This document shows positions 34,968-45,000 of a stretch of DNA of 64,000 nucleotides, piece after piece; within the stretch, counting starts at the first letter, position 1, and every line of letters starts with the position of its first letter. The notes under the pieces are model-generated. The model ran no database searches and was not told the DNA's origin. It was given only the letters and a program-made list of their open reading frames with translations. Made by a program: the position numbers and the translations under genes. The stretch comes from Desulfopila aestuarii DSM 18488 (GTDB lineage: Bacteria > Desulfobacterota > Desulfobulbia > Desulfobulbales > Desulfocapsaceae): the NCBI GenBank assembly GCA_945863875.1, contig CAMBBS010000005.1, positions 1 through 64,000 on the forward strand, written 5' to 3'.

Positions 34968-34996
34968 AGGAAGAGGTATCCACGCTGTAATTTTAG

Positions 34997-36454
34997 ATGA
35001 AAAAGACACCGGGCAGAAGTGGATTGATTTTTGACGAACCCTTGCTCTGGGAAAAAGGCAAGAAGGGCAGGCACGGCATGAGTATTCCGGCAAGCGATGT
35101 TCCGGCAGCTGCCTTGCCGGAGGCACTGCAGGGGGCGGGGCCGGATTTTCCCGACCTGAGTGAAATCGATGTGGTGCGCCATTATACCCGCCTGTCCCAA
35201 TGGAATTACGGCGTGGACAGCGGCATGTATCCCCTGGGCTCCTGCACCATGAAATATAATCCGAAGATCAACGAGAAGGTGGCCGCTACCCCGGAACTGG
35301 CGGCGGCCCACCCGATGCTCGGCGATGAATATGTCCAGGGTAACCTGCAGATCATGTTCGAGCTGCAGGAGTATCTGGCCGCCATCACCGGGCTTCCCGG
35401 CGTTTCATTGCAGCCGGCGGCCGGAGCCCATGGCGAGCTCACCGGGATGCTGGTTTTTGCCGCCTGTCACCGGGCACGGCATTCAAAGAGAACAAAGATC
35501 CTTATCCCTGACACGGCCCACGGCACCAATCCGGCCAGCGCCGCTCTGTGTGGCTATAAGCCGGTACCGATCAAGTCCGGGGCGAACGGCATCCTGCGCG
35601 TGGAATCGGTGGCCGAGGTGATGGATGAAGAGACCGCCGGGATCATGATCACCAACCCCAATACCCTCGGCTTGTTTGAAACCAATATTCGTCAGATCGC
35701 TGAAATTGTCCATGCCAAGGGTGGTCTGGTCTACGGTGACGGGGCGAATATGAATGCGGTCATGGGGGTCATCAGCGCCGCCAGGTGTGGCGTCGATGTC
35801 ATGCATCTGAACCTGCACAAGACCTTCTCGACACCCCATGGCGGCGGCGGTCCGGGTGCGGGTCCCCTCTGCGTCACCGGAGAGCTGGAGAAATATCTGC
35901 CGATACCACGGGCGGTCAAAGACGGCGACACCTATCGCCTCGATTTTGATTGCCCCGACTCCGTCGGCCGGGTACACGCCTTTCACGGCAACTTTGGCGT
36001 GCTGCTCCGGGCCTACAGCTATATCCGGACCATGGGCGCGGAAAATCTGAAAAAGGCCAGCCAGCTGGCGGTGCTCAACGCCGCCTATATTAAAGAAAAG
36101 TTAAAGGGTACCCTGCAGCTGGCCTACAACCGGCCGTGTATGCACGAATGTGTCTTTTCCGACGGGCTGCAGCAGGAAGATAAAATAACCACGCTGGATA
36201 TGGCCAAGCGGCTTATCGATCACGGTTATCATCCGCCCACCATTTATTTCCCCCTGGTGGTGCACGGAGCGATCATGATCGAGCCCACCGAGACCGAATG
36301 TAAGGAGGATATCGATCAGTTTATCGAGACGGTGAAGCTGGTGGTGCAAGAGGCGAAAGACAATCCGGAACTGCTGCGGCAGGCGCCGGTGATGGCCAAG
36401 ATGCGGCGACTGGATGAAACCCGGGCTGCCCGCAATCCCTGTCTCTGCGGCTAA
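34997..36454 (+). CDS. gcvPB: Glycine dehydrogenase (decarboxylating) subunit 2
   Basis: The 485-residue C-terminal-type P subunit has the PLP-binding Lys in LHKTFSTPHGGGGPG (about 275), and SGMYPLGSCTMKYNP and PAAGAHGE motifs. It forms the glycine-decarboxylating complex with GcvPA. It is separated from gcvPA by 553 bases of IscB-element remnant. I see no good ribosome site before its ATG, only GAAGAGG about 20 bases away, so the insertion may have removed the native one. Its stop overlaps the lipB start (TAATG). Confidence 0.94.
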   Translation: MKKTPGRSGLIFDEPLLWEKGKKGRHGMSIPASDVPAAALPEALQGAGPDFPDLSEIDVVRHYTRLSQWNYGVDSGMYPLGSCTMKYNPKINEKVAATPELAAAHPMLGDEYVQGNLQIMFELQEYLAAITGLPGVSLQPAAGAHGELTGMLVFAACHRARHSKRTKILIPDTAHGTNPASAALCGYKPVPIKSGANGILRVESVAEVMDEETAGIMITNPNTLGLFETNIRQIAEIVHAKGGLVYGDGANMNAVMGVISAARCGVDVMHLNLHKTFSTPHGGGGPGAGPLCVTGELEKYLPIPRAVKDGDTYRLDFDCPDSVGRVHAFHGNFGVLLRAYSYIRTMGAENLKKASQLAVLNAAYIKEKLKGTLQLAYNRPCMHECVFSDGLQQEDKITTLDMAKRLIDHGYHPPTIYFPLVVHGAIMIEPTETECKEDIDQFIETVKLVVQEAKDNPELLRQAPVMAKMRRLDETRAARNPCLCG

Positions 36455-37215
36455 TGGTCGTTCCCGTGGCAACGGCGGCGCGCATGGCCGATCTCGGTCT
36501 GGTCGACTATGCGGCGGCCTATGCCCTGCAGCTTGGTCTGGTTGAAAAGCGCCGGGGCGGTACGGTTGCCGACGATGTCTTTTTAGTGACCGAGCATCCC
36601 GGTACCTTCACCCTCGGCAGGCGCGGCGGACGAGAAAATCTCATGGTCTCCGAACGGTTTCTCCAGGAAAAAAACATCCCCCTGGTGCATATTGAACGTG
36701 GCGGTGATATCACCTATCATGGCTGGGGACAGCTGGTTGTCTATCCCATTCTGCACCTGCGCCAGGCCGGGCTGACGGTTTCCGCCTATGTCGCATGTCT
36801 CGAAGAGATCATGATCGGTCTGGCCGCCGCCGGTGGCGTGACCGCAGGGCGGGATCCCCGCAACCACGGCGTCTGGGTAGGTGACAAAAAACTCGGCAGC
36901 GTCGGGATTGCCGTGCGGCATGGGGTGGCCTTTCATGGGCTGGCCCTGAACGTCAATATCTCCCTTGAGCCGTTCACCTGGGTCAATCCCTGTGGACTGA
37001 CCGGGGTGCGGATGACCAGTCTCAGTCGTGAAAGCGGCCGGGGGATTAACCTTGACGAGGTCAAAAATTACCTGCCTGCTCTGCTTACGCAGGTCTTTGC
37101 CCGTGAATTTGTAGCAATAGAGAGGAAGCATGTCGATGTCAGCATCCATAAACAAGATAACGACGGCCAAACCGAAGTGGCTCAGGCGCAGTTTGCCGAC
37201 CGGCCCGGAATATGA
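36454..37215 (+). CDS. lipB: Octanoyl-[carrier protein] transferase (lipoate biosynthesis)
   Basis: The 253-residue protein has LipB motifs: FTLGRRGG, ERGGDITYHGWGQLVVYP, the lysine in KKLGSVGIAVR (Lys146) and the catalytic Cys180 in NPCGLTGVRMTSL. It moves octanoate from acyl carrier protein to apo-lipoyl proteins such as GcvH. It starts on the last base of gcvPB's stop (TAATG). Its 3' end overlaps lipA by 86 bases. The tail of about 50 residues past the catalytic Cys is longer than in short LipB proteins. Confidence 0.93.
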   Translation: MVVPVATAARMADLGLVDYAAAYALQLGLVEKRRGGTVADDVFLVTEHPGTFTLGRRGGRENLMVSERFLQEKNIPLVHIERGGDITYHGWGQLVVYPILHLRQAGLTVSAYVACLEEIMIGLAAAGGVTAGRDPRNHGVWVGDKKLGSVGIAVRHGVAFHGLALNVNISLEPFTWVNPCGLTGVRMTSLSRESGRGINLDEVKNYLPALLTQVFAREFVAIERKHVDVSIHKQDNDGQTEVAQAQFADRPGI

Positions 37216-38047
37216 AAAAATCCGCCAGCTGCTGAAAAGCCACGATCTGACCACCGTCTGTCAAGAAGCCAAGTGCCCGAATCAGTTTGAATGCTACGGC
37301 AAAGGGACGGCGACCTTCATGATCCTTGGCGAGCGCTGTACGCGTAACTGCCGCTTCTGTGCCGTCGGCCACCGGCCGGAAAGCCTGCCCGACCCCGAGG
37401 AACCGGAACGCGTCGCCGAGGCGGTGGTCCTTCTCGGCCTGCGGTATGCGGTGGTCACCTCGGTGACCCGGGACGATCTTGCCGACGGCGGGGCGTCTCT
37501 TTTTGCAGAAACAATCCAGGCGATCCGCCGGCGCAGCCCGAAAGCCCTGGTGGAAGTGCTCATCCCCGACCTGCAGGGGGATCGGTCTGCCCTGCAGGTC
37601 CTTCTTGATGCGGCACCGGATGTCCTCAACCATAATATCGAGACGGTTGCTCCCCTCTACCGGGCAGTGCGCCCCCAGGCCGAATATCGTCGCTCCCTGG
37701 AACTCCTGCGTCGGGCCAAAGAAATGCATCCCGGGATTCCGACCAAATCGGGCATCATGCTCGGCTTTGGCGAAACCCATGTCGAGCTCCTGCAGACCTG
37801 GCAGGATTTGTTGGCGGCGGGGGTCGATATTCTCACCATGGGTCAGTATCTGCAGCCAAGTGGTGAACATCTACCGGTACAGCGCTTTGTGCCGCCGGAG
37901 GAATTTGCCGAACTGGCAGCAAAGGCGCTGGCGCTGGGATTTGCCGGCGTGGCTTCCGGCCCCTTTGTCCGGTCCAGCTATCAGGCGGAAAAACTCTATC
38001 GCCAGGCCCTCGGGCGGATGCAGGGTTTAACAGACCCCCTCACTTAA
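37130..38047 (+). CDS. lipA: Lipoyl synthase (radical SAM)
   Basis: The 305-residue protein has the auxiliary-cluster Cys at 44, 49 and 55 (CQEAKCPNQFEC) and the radical-SAM CxxxCxxC at 70, 74 and 77 (CTRNCRFC), plus the RSSY motif near the end. It inserts two sulfur atoms into the octanoyl chain of lipoyl proteins. The ATG at 37130 is inside lipB and is preceded by AGAGGAAGC; a Met two codons later is also possible. With lipB it supplies the cofactor for the glycine-cleavage H protein encoded upstream. Confidence 0.95.
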   Translation: MSMSASINKITTAKPKWLRRSLPTGPEYEKIRQLLKSHDLTTVCQEAKCPNQFECYGKGTATFMILGERCTRNCRFCAVGHRPESLPDPEEPERVAEAVVLLGLRYAVVTSVTRDDLADGGASLFAETIQAIRRRSPKALVEVLIPDLQGDRSALQVLLDAAPDVLNHNIETVAPLYRAVRPQAEYRRSLELLRRAKEMHPGIPTKSGIMLGFGETHVELLQTWQDLLAAGVDILTMGQYLQPSGEHLPVQRFVPPEEFAELAAKALALGFAGVASGPFVRSSYQAEKLYRQALGRMQGLTDPLT

Positions 38048-38102
38048 GCCAGAAAAAACAGCGGCGTTTTCAGTCCCTGTTTATCGACGGGCCGTCCCTT
38101 TG

Positions 38103-38672
38103 TTACATTTTGCGAATGGTGTCGCGTATTTCCGCGTCTTGCAGAATCTGATTGACGATATCGGTCAACTGGCCATTCAGCATTTTTTCCAGGTCCTTGA
38201 CAGGAGGGCGGGTGGCCGAATCACGGTTGGCCTGCCTGGAATAGGTCTTGGTGAAAGTGATTGCACTGGTTTTTATGGTCAGGGTGAGCTGGCTCTTGGC
38301 GGCACTGGTGTAGAGGATTTTGGTGCGTGTTACCATGGCGACAAGCTCATTAATATCGAGCCGTATACGGACCGGGGCATCGGTGTGAAACGATAAACCC
38401 TGTTTCTGAAGGCCATCCGCCAGCCTCTCGGCGACCAGGATATGCGGTGCCACCTCGTTTGGTATCTCTATCTTAGATTTGTCCTTTATTTGGTAAACGA
38501 CCACTGCACTGTCTTTACGGGCATCATGCCCGGTGAGGGCGGCAGAGAGGGTGTTAGCGTAGATCCCCATGGGTTGACTTCTTGGCGGCAGATTGAGGTT
38601 CGTGGTAAGGGGGTATTGAGCCCCGCATCCCGTGAGGAGGAGGGTCAGGGCGAGAAGAAAGATTTTTTTCAT
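38103..38672 (-). CDS. YajG-like lipoprotein
   Basis: The 189-residue protein has a signal peptide with lipobox LLTGC. The rest follows YajG-family lipoproteins: a Lys/Asp-rich VVYQIKDK region, GLQKQGLSFHTDAPVRIRLDINEL and YTSAAKSQLTLTIKT. Function of the family is unknown; it localises to the outer membrane in known members. Convergent with lipA and tandem with the EamA transporter gene. Confidence 0.72.
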   Translation of the reverse strand: MKKIFLLALTLLLTGCGAQYPLTTNLNLPPRSQPMGIYANTLSAALTGHDARKDSAVVVYQIKDKSKIEIPNEVAPHILVAERLADGLQKQGLSFHTDAPVRIRLDINELVAMVTRTKILYTSAAKSQLTLTIKTSAITFTKTYSRQANRDSATRPPVKDLEKMLNGQLTDIVNQILQDAEIRDTIRKM

Positions 38673-38736
38673 TGGTAACTCCTGGTTGATTGAAAGTGTG
38701 ATGGGGGGACATTGAGTAGCATTATGGCCGGTATCT

Positions 38737-39606
38737 TCATTGGTGTCCGTTCTGGGTCAAATATACTCCCCCAATGATAAAGACTCCAGCAAAGAGCTGC
38801 CAGACGGTAAAGGTTTCTCCAAGAATCAACCAGCCCATGATCGCGGCGAAAATCGGGATAAGGTTGATATAGGACGCTGCAACATTTGCCGGCAGATGCT
38901 TGACGCCGTAATTGTAAAGGCCGTAGGCACCAAGGGTGATCACCGCGCCGAGGTAAATGACAGCGATTCCGGGGCCGACATGCCACTGATCGGGGAGCCT
39001 GGTTGATGGCAGAAAAAGCAGGGGAAAATAAAAAATACAGCCGATGAATGCCTGCATGGCGGTGAGGAAAAAAGGTGAGTATCGCTCGGTCAAGGACTTG
39101 AGGGAGATAGTATACCCTGCGGCGCAGACCATGGCGAGAAATTCTAAAAAGTTGCCGAATAATGGATTGGGCGCATCCATGCTTGGAGTGCTTTCGAGGG
39201 TCAGCCAGCAGACTCCGGCAATGGCGATGACCGATCCGAGCCATGATTTAAACCTGATGCGTTCCTTGAGTATGACGGTGGCGGCGACCATAACCAGTAT
39301 CGGCAGCAGCGCGGTAATCATGCCGGCCTGGGAAGCGGTAGTGTTTTCTACCGCTTTAGCCTCAAAGATAAAATAGAGACAGGGTTCGCAGAAGGCCATC
39401 AAAAGAATCAGTTTATAGTCGCCACGGCGATAATGCAGGGCCTCGGTGACTCTGCGGCCGACGGCGAGAAAACAGAGGGAGCCGACGAGCATGCGACCGA
39501 ATATCACCACCATCGGATCATAGGCCCGAAAGGCGATCTTCAAGGCGATAAAAGAGCTGGACCAGAGAATAACCGCGAGAAGCAGGGCAAAACTCGCCAT
39601 GCTCAT
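38737..39606 (-). CDS. EamA/DMT-family transporter
   Basis: The 289-residue protein has ten membrane helices in two EamA repeats. The first begins LLLAVILWSSSFIALKIAF, and the second begins GNFLEFLAMVCAAGYTISLK and carries SYINLIPIFAAIMGWLILGE. These are drug/metabolite exporters. The ATG at 39606 is chosen because GCAGGAAC sits five bases upstream and membrane helix one starts at once. An upstream start would add 42 non-homologous residues. Substrate unknown. Confidence 0.87.
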   Translation of the reverse strand: MSMASFALLLAVILWSSSFIALKIAFRAYDPMVVIFGRMLVGSLCFLAVGRRVTEALHYRRGDYKLILLMAFCEPCLYFIFEAKAVENTTASQAGMITALLPILVMVAATVILKERIRFKSWLGSVIAIAGVCWLTLESTPSMDAPNPLFGNFLEFLAMVCAAGYTISLKSLTERYSPFFLTAMQAFIGCIFYFPLLFLPSTRLPDQWHVGPGIAVIYLGAVITLGAYGLYNYGVKHLPANVAASYINLIPIFAAIMGWLILGETFTVWQLFAGVFIIGGVYLTQNGHQ

Positions 39607-39762
39607 GTTCCTGCAACCGGGCAATGAGACCATATTGATTGTCGAAAAAAGTGGCAACGGGTTAAGGAAAGTTACGGTGTCGGCCCAGCCGTAAAAAGAA
39701 GAGATACAGGAGGGCGGACGGGGCTGGGACAAGGAGTAGTTTTTCCGGGCTTCCTCAAAAAG

Positions 39763-39777
39763 GCTCCTCGCAATGAC
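39763..39777 (-). repeat. Possible fragment of a GTCATTGCGAGGAGC-type dispersed repeat
   Basis: On the minus strand, GTCATTGCGAGGAGC appears in a non-coding spacer. I recall this core from dispersed repeats in several bacterial genomes. Only one short copy is visible here. Confidence 0.3.
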
Positions 39778-39891
39778 GTGCCCTCCGGTCTGCTTGGTGC
39801 AAGGCTACCCTTTCAGGGGAATTTTGGCAATTATTTTAACGCCAGGCCGAATAATTATGGCTGCGCAGGCTTCGAATTTTACCACCATGGC

Positions 39892-40422
39892 TCATGTTCC
39901 AGCGGCAGCTGCACCACTCTTTCCGATATGCCATGCTTTGCCTATATTTTCCCCAAGAGACCAGTATGTATTGTCCGGCATTGTCAAGGTGAACGGATTG
40001 ACTTTTTTGATATCCAAGGCGCCATCCGTCATATATTTTTCTTCTGTGAAAACCTCTTTGGGCTCACCTATGTAAAGCGTATTGGACTCCAGTTTGACCG
40101 TTTCAAATAAAGAGCATGACATGCAAACCGGACATTCTTCGATAAGCGGGGCTTGGTCCAACTCACCGAAGAATACTTTGAAAAGTGTCGATTTGTCCGT
40201 TTTTTTTCCGGAAACGATACCGCAATAATCAGTTTTCTCGATTAATTCAGCATCAGGAATACTGATGCTGAATTGTTTGTTTTCTTCGATGCCTCTCTTG
40301 GTGTGATGCGGTCCTAGCGCCACCGCAAACAAAGGCGGCTTGGAATTGACTCTTGCGACCAAGGCGACAGCCATGAAATTTGCTTTTTCCTGAACAATAG
40401 CGCCTACCAATACCATCGGCAT
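39892..40422 (-). CDS. Flavin reductase-like (flavoredoxin) protein, 5' end disrupted
   Basis: The 176-residue frame begins inside the flavin-reductase domain (MVLVGAIVQEKANFMAVAL, then PPLFAVALGPHHTKRG and NKQFSISIPD). This is the FMN-binding flavoredoxin fold, which passes electrons in anaerobes. The natural N-terminus is in the next frame: an ATG at 40468 is followed by eight A, and with seven A it would read MKKITIDRGAAFLYPMP straight into this gene. So the gene is either frameshifted, read by slippage at the A8 tract, or mis-sequenced. The family usually carries those residues, so 40422 is a fallback start. Confidence 0.7.
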   Translation of the reverse strand: MPMVLVGAIVQEKANFMAVALVARVNSKPPLFAVALGPHHTKRGIEENKQFSISIPDAELIEKTDYCGIVSGKKTDKSTLFKVFFGELDQAPLIEECPVCMSCSLFETVKLESNTLYIGEPKEVFTEEKYMTDGALDIKKVNPFTLTMPDNTYWSLGENIGKAWHIGKSGAAAAGT

Positions 40423-40500
40423 CGGGTATAAAAAAGCAGCGCCACGGTCAATGGTGATTTTTTTTCATAAATAGCAAGCCGATGTTTCCTGCGCTTTGCC

Positions 40501-40677
40501 TCAGAGGAATTTGCCGACAAGATTCGTCATGATAACCAGGAAACCAAAAAAACAGCCGATTTTGAGAATTTTAACATGCCTGTCACTTAGATCGTGCCAT
40601 CGTTTTGGTTTGTACAAACCAGACGACAAAGCGAGAAATATAAGTGCCAATAATGCGTAGGCGACTATAATTCCCAT
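40501..40677 (-). CDS. Small two-helix membrane protein (58 residues)
   Basis: The ATG at 40677 has GAAGGAGATAAAA directly upstream. The product has a membrane helix (about 3-20), a short basic segment YKPKRWHDLSDRHVKILK, and a second helix ending in VGKFL. No family recognised. It sits between the flavin-reductase and glycine-zipper lipoprotein genes on the same strand. Confidence 0.7.
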   Translation of the reverse strand: MGIIVAYALLALIFLALSSGLYKPKRWHDLSDRHVKILKIGCFFGFLVIMTNLVGKFL

Positions 40678-40762
40678 ATTTTTATCTCCTTCATATTCCG
40701 TCCCCGCAGGATGATCAACATTGCACAACAGATGCCGGCGAGGGGATAGTCATGCCGTGCAG

Positions 40763-41215
40763 TTAATTCTGTAACTCCCATTGACCGGCACTGTTTCGAC
40801 AGGCGGTGGTATAGGTTTTTTCCGTTCTGCCGTCGATGGTCGCGAGGATTTCCGCTCTGCGGCAGTAGGTTTGCGGCTGTTGCGGCGGGGTGTATGCCGG
40901 CTGTGGCACAACCTGGTAATAGTTGCTGTTGTCGGGGTTTTGCCATGTGGTTGCCTGGCCGGATGGCCCGTATTCGTAGGCCTGATTCAGTTGCTGCCGG
41001 TCAAATTTATCCATCTCGTTACCGACTATATAGCCAAGCAGCGTGCCCACCGCCGCGCCGATCAGGGTTGCTTCGGTATTGCTGCCGATGGCCTGGCCAA
41101 TGAGCGCCCCGCTTGCGCCGCCGATCGCCATACCCTGTTGTCCCTTGGTGTAATTGGCACAGGAGCTGAGGCCGATGGTGACAAGCGGCAGCAGAATTAA
41201 AATGAAATTTTTCAT
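40763..41215 (-). CDS. Glycine-zipper 17-kDa-antigen-type lipoprotein
   Basis: The 150-residue protein has a lipobox ending LSSC and a glycine-zipper segment (GGASGALIGQAIGSNTEATLIGAAVGTLLGYIVG) typical of the Rickettsia 17 kDa surface antigen family. A C-terminal domain carries two Cys (YCRRAEILATIDG ... TACRNSAGQW). It should be anchored in the outer membrane and may stabilise the envelope. An inverted repeat TGACTG-N5-CAGTCA (41243-41259) lies about 30 bases upstream of its start. Confidence 0.86.
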   Translation of the reverse strand: MKNFILILLPLVTIGLSSCANYTKGQQGMAIGGASGALIGQAIGSNTEATLIGAAVGTLLGYIVGNEMDKFDRQQLNQAYEYGPSGQATTWQNPDNSNYYQVVPQPAYTPPQQPQTYCRRAEILATIDGRTEKTYTTACRNSAGQWELQN

Positions 41216-41242
41216 GTTCGGTTCTCCCTTGTGGTGTATTTT

Positions 41243-41259
41243 TGACTGACGACCAGTCA
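41243..41259. promoter_or_regulatory. Inverted repeat upstream of the glycine-zipper lipoprotein
   Basis: TGACTG at 41243-41248 and CAGTCA at 41254-41259, with a 5-base centre, could be an operator. No −10/−35 pair was clear beside it. Confidence 0.3.
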
Positions 41260-41354
41260 GCCTGGCATTATTTTGTCGGCCATTTTAAACGGTATGCATC
41301 TTCGGGAATGATGGCAATTTCCAGAGCAGCGCCGTGGCCGGAACCCTTCTCTTT

Positions 41355-42062
41355 TTAAAACAGCAGTTCCGCAAAGGTTGCTATTGACGGATACCGGCTG
41401 GAAAAATTCACCGGAAGCCGGGAACTGGGCCTGGCGATATGGACCAGATGGCGCATGCCGGAGGTTCTTGCCGAGTGCAGCACCTTTTCGGTGTCGTCGA
41501 TAAAAAGCGTTCGTTCTTGCTCATAGGGTAAAAGTCCCTGCAGCCTGTCCCAGAATTCCGGCTGTTCTTTGGCGAGTCCAACCTCCTGGGAGCAGATCAT
41601 CCGTTCAAACCAATATTCCAGACCGACCTCGGCCATTTTTATCTCCAGTGTCTTCGGGTGAGCGTTGGTGATCAGGTAGAGTTTTTTGCCGATTCTCCGC
41701 ATGTATTCAAAATAATCGATAATATGTGGATGCAGTCGGATCAGGTGGCTGACCTCTCTCTTTAAGGCGGCAATGTCGAGACCCAGACGGTCCGACCAGT
41801 AATCCAGATCGGTCCACTGCAGGGTGTTCTCCACACTCCGATAGGTTGTGAGCAGCAGGTGTCGGGCGGTGGCGATATCGACCTGGTTCCGCTCGGCGTA
41901 GTTCTCCGGGACAAAATGCTCCCAGAAATAGTCGTCGTAATATTTATCCAGGAGCGTGCCGTCCATATCAAGAAAGACCCGGTCAATCCCCTCCCAGGAA
42001 AAGTCGACGGGAATCTGCTGCCGTAGTTCAGGCGCTTGGTTGAACGAGTGCGGTGAGTTCAT
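41355..42062 (-). CDS. HAD-superfamily nucleotidase (YrfG-like)
   Basis: The product is about 235 residues. Motif I FLDMDGTLLD, motif II ITNAHPKT, and motif III/IV region near SQEVGLAKEQPEFWDRL then FIDDTEKVL are all HAD-class phosphatase signatures. The YrfG/GMP-IMP 5'-nucleotidase group fits best. The start is uncertain: ATG 42062 and ATG 42092 are both in frame and both overlap the mfd stop (42028); neither has a good ribosome site. Confidence 0.85.
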   Translation of the reverse strand: MNSPHSFNQAPELRQQIPVDFSWEGIDRVFLDMDGTLLDKYYDDYFWEHFVPENYAERNQVDIATARHLLLTTYRSVENTLQWTDLDYWSDRLGLDIAALKREVSHLIRLHPHIIDYFEYMRRIGKKLYLITNAHPKTLEIKMAEVGLEYWFERMICSQEVGLAKEQPEFWDRLQGLLPYEQERTLFIDDTEKVLHSARTSGMRHLVHIARPSSRLPVNFSSRYPSIATFAELLF

Positions 42063-45000
42063 GAAGAGTGGCGGCGATAGTATCGAAGACATGTTCCATG
42101 GAGGACAGGCGGCCGCTGATAACCAGGCGACTGTCCGGAGTTAGTTTTGGGGCAATGTGGTTTTTTCTGCCGCTGTTTTTCTGCAGATAGCGCAGCAGCA
42201 TCTCCGGAGTCAGCGGCGTGTCGTCGAGAAAGGTGAAAACGAGACTGTCCCGGCCCTGTTCCAGTTTACTGATACGCAGGGCACCGAGATCCTTTTTCAG
42301 ACGAATGATGCGGAACAGGGTGACGGTCTCCACCGGCAGCGGTCCGTAACGGTCAACGAGCTCATCCTCGAGATCGAGCTGCATTTCCGCCGGGGCGGTG
42401 TTCAGGGCGGCCATTCTTTTATAGGTGATATAGCGCTGGCTGATATCGGGGATGTACCTTTCCGGGATATAGGCGGAAAGCTGCAGGTTGACCTCCGGGT
42501 CAACATCATCGGTGCTGCTCTCCTGCTCGGTTTGTGCCGCCTGGGCCTTCAGGTCGGCCACGGTTTTTTGCAGCAGATCAAGATAGAGCTCGTAACCGAT
42601 GGCGGCGATATTGCCGCTCTGGGAGACACCGAGAAGATTGCCGCCGCCGCGTATCTGCAGGTCACTCATCGCCAGTTTGAAGCCGCCGCCCAGTTCGTTG
42701 CAGTCCATGAGGGCGCGGAGTCTTTCCCGCGAATCCTTGCTGAGGCTGTCCAGAGAGGGGACCAGCAGATAGGCAAACGATTGCGTGCTGGAACGGCCGA
42801 CCCGGCCGCGCAGCTGATAGATTTCCGCCAGGCCGAGCATGTCGGCCCGGTTGATGACGATGGTGTTGGCCGAGGGGATGTCCAGCCCGGATTCAATAAT
42901 AGTCGTGCTGACCAGGACGTTGATCTTTTTCTGGACGAAGGAGACCATGATCTCTTCGAGTTCCTTGCCGGCCATCTGGCCATGGGCCACGGCTATTTTT
43001 GCCTCGGGCACCAGCTTCTGAATCAGGGCGGCCATCTGGTGGATCGATTTAACGCGGTTGTGTACGAAAAAGATCTGCCCGCCCCGCCGCAGTTCTTTGT
43101 TGATGGCCTCCTTGATGACCAGCTCATCATAGCGGGCAACAAAGGTCTTTACCGGTTGGCGATGCTCCGGCGGGGTGGAAATGACCGACAGATCCCGAAT
43201 GGACAACAGTGACATCTGCAGGGTGCGCGGGATCGGCGTGGCGGTGAGGGTGAGGATATCCACCTCGGCGCGCATTTTTTTCAGCTTTTCCTTGTGGGCG
43301 ACGCCGAAACGGTGTTCCTCGTCAACGACCAGCAGGCCGAGATTGTGGAAGGTGACGTCTTTCGAGAGCAGCCGATGCGTGCCGATAACGATATCCACCC
43401 GGCCGCTGTGCAGATCTTTCAGCATGGTTCGCTGCTCGGCGGTAGTGCGGAACCGGTTCAGGCAGCCGATGGTGACCGGAAAGCCCTGCAACCGCTCGGC
43501 GAAGGTCTTGGCATGCTGCTCGGCGAGTACGGTGGTCGGGACTAAAATGGCCACCTGGTAGCCGTCCTCGACCACCTTGAATGCCGCCCGCACGGCGACT
43601 TCCGTCTTGCCGTAGCCGACATCGCCGCAGACCAGACGGTCCATGGGCCGGTCACTGGTCAGGTCCTGGATGACATCGTTGATCGATTTTTCCTGTCCGG
43701 GCGTCTCATCAAAGGCAAAAGATTCTTCCAGTTCATGGAACATCTGTCCGGGCGGGGAAAAGCGCCTCCCTTCCCTGATCTCTCTTTTGGCATAGATATC
43801 AAGTAGTTCCTGGGCGACCTTCCAGACCTCTTCCTTCACCTTGGCCTTGGTCGTCTTCCAGTTCTGCGTGCCGAGTTTGTCGATTTTCGGCTCGCGGTCG
43901 GACAGCCCCTGGTATTTGCTGATCAGGTTGAGCCGGTCCACCGGCAGGTAGAGCTTGTCGCCGTCGCGATACTCGATGAGGACGAAGTCGTTGATCACCG
44001 ATTGAAATTCAATGGTGCTCAGCCCCCGGTACATACCCAGGCCATGATCGCGGTGGACGACAATGTCGCCGTCATTGAGCTCGCTGAAACGAAGAGGTTC
44101 GCCCTGCTGTTTCTTCTTGGCCTTTCCGCCTAGTCGCATCTCGCCGAACAGTTCACTCTCGGACAGGAGATGAATTTTGTCCTGCACGAGCGTAAAACCG
44201 GCCGACAGGGGATGGTCGCAGAGGTAGAGTGTCTCGGCATCGAGTTTTGGCCCAAGGTGATCGAGGTCGAGAGGCGACGGCAGAACTTCGATCTGATGCC
44301 CATGTTTGCCGAGAAGCTCGGCCAGGTTCCTGGTATGGCGCGAGGAACGGCAGCAGGCGATCACCGTTTCGCCGGTTTTTTGCCACTGAAAAATCTGCTC
44401 GGACAGGGGCGCGAGGAGGCCTGTTTTCGTCCTTTTCAGGGAAATGTCCTGTTTGAGGAGCTGATGATTGCTCGACGAAACGGTGAGGAGGCGTTCCTTG
44501 CCCCGGGGGAAATCGGTGACCAGCAGTTGCCTGAAGCCGTCAAGCTGTCGTTCCAGCTCTTCTCTGCCGACAAAAAGCTGTTCGGGCAGCAGGGCAGGCG
44601 TGGAGGTGGAGGTGGCGGTCTGGTAATTGGAAAAAATACGCTCGTAGGTGAGGTCCATGCTCTGCCGGATACTTTCCGGGTCGAGGAGCAGCACGACGGT
44701 GTCCCTGGGCAGGAAATCGAGCACCGAGGAACTAGGCGGGCTGTGGTCGTGGAAAAAGAGCGGCAGGAAAAATTCCATGCCGGCAAATCGCCGTCCGCTG
44801 TTCGTCAGTTCCATGAGGCGGGCGGTTTCTTCGCTGTTCCAATTGCACGTCTCACCCTGCCGGGCGAAAAGTTTTGCCAGCTTTTTACGGCTCGCCTCCG
44901 AGCTGGAGTCAAAGAGCAGATCGGTGACCGGCAGCAGCGTTGCCTCGCTGATGTCTCCGGTGGAACGTTGGCTAAACGGATCAAAAGCACGCAGGGATTC

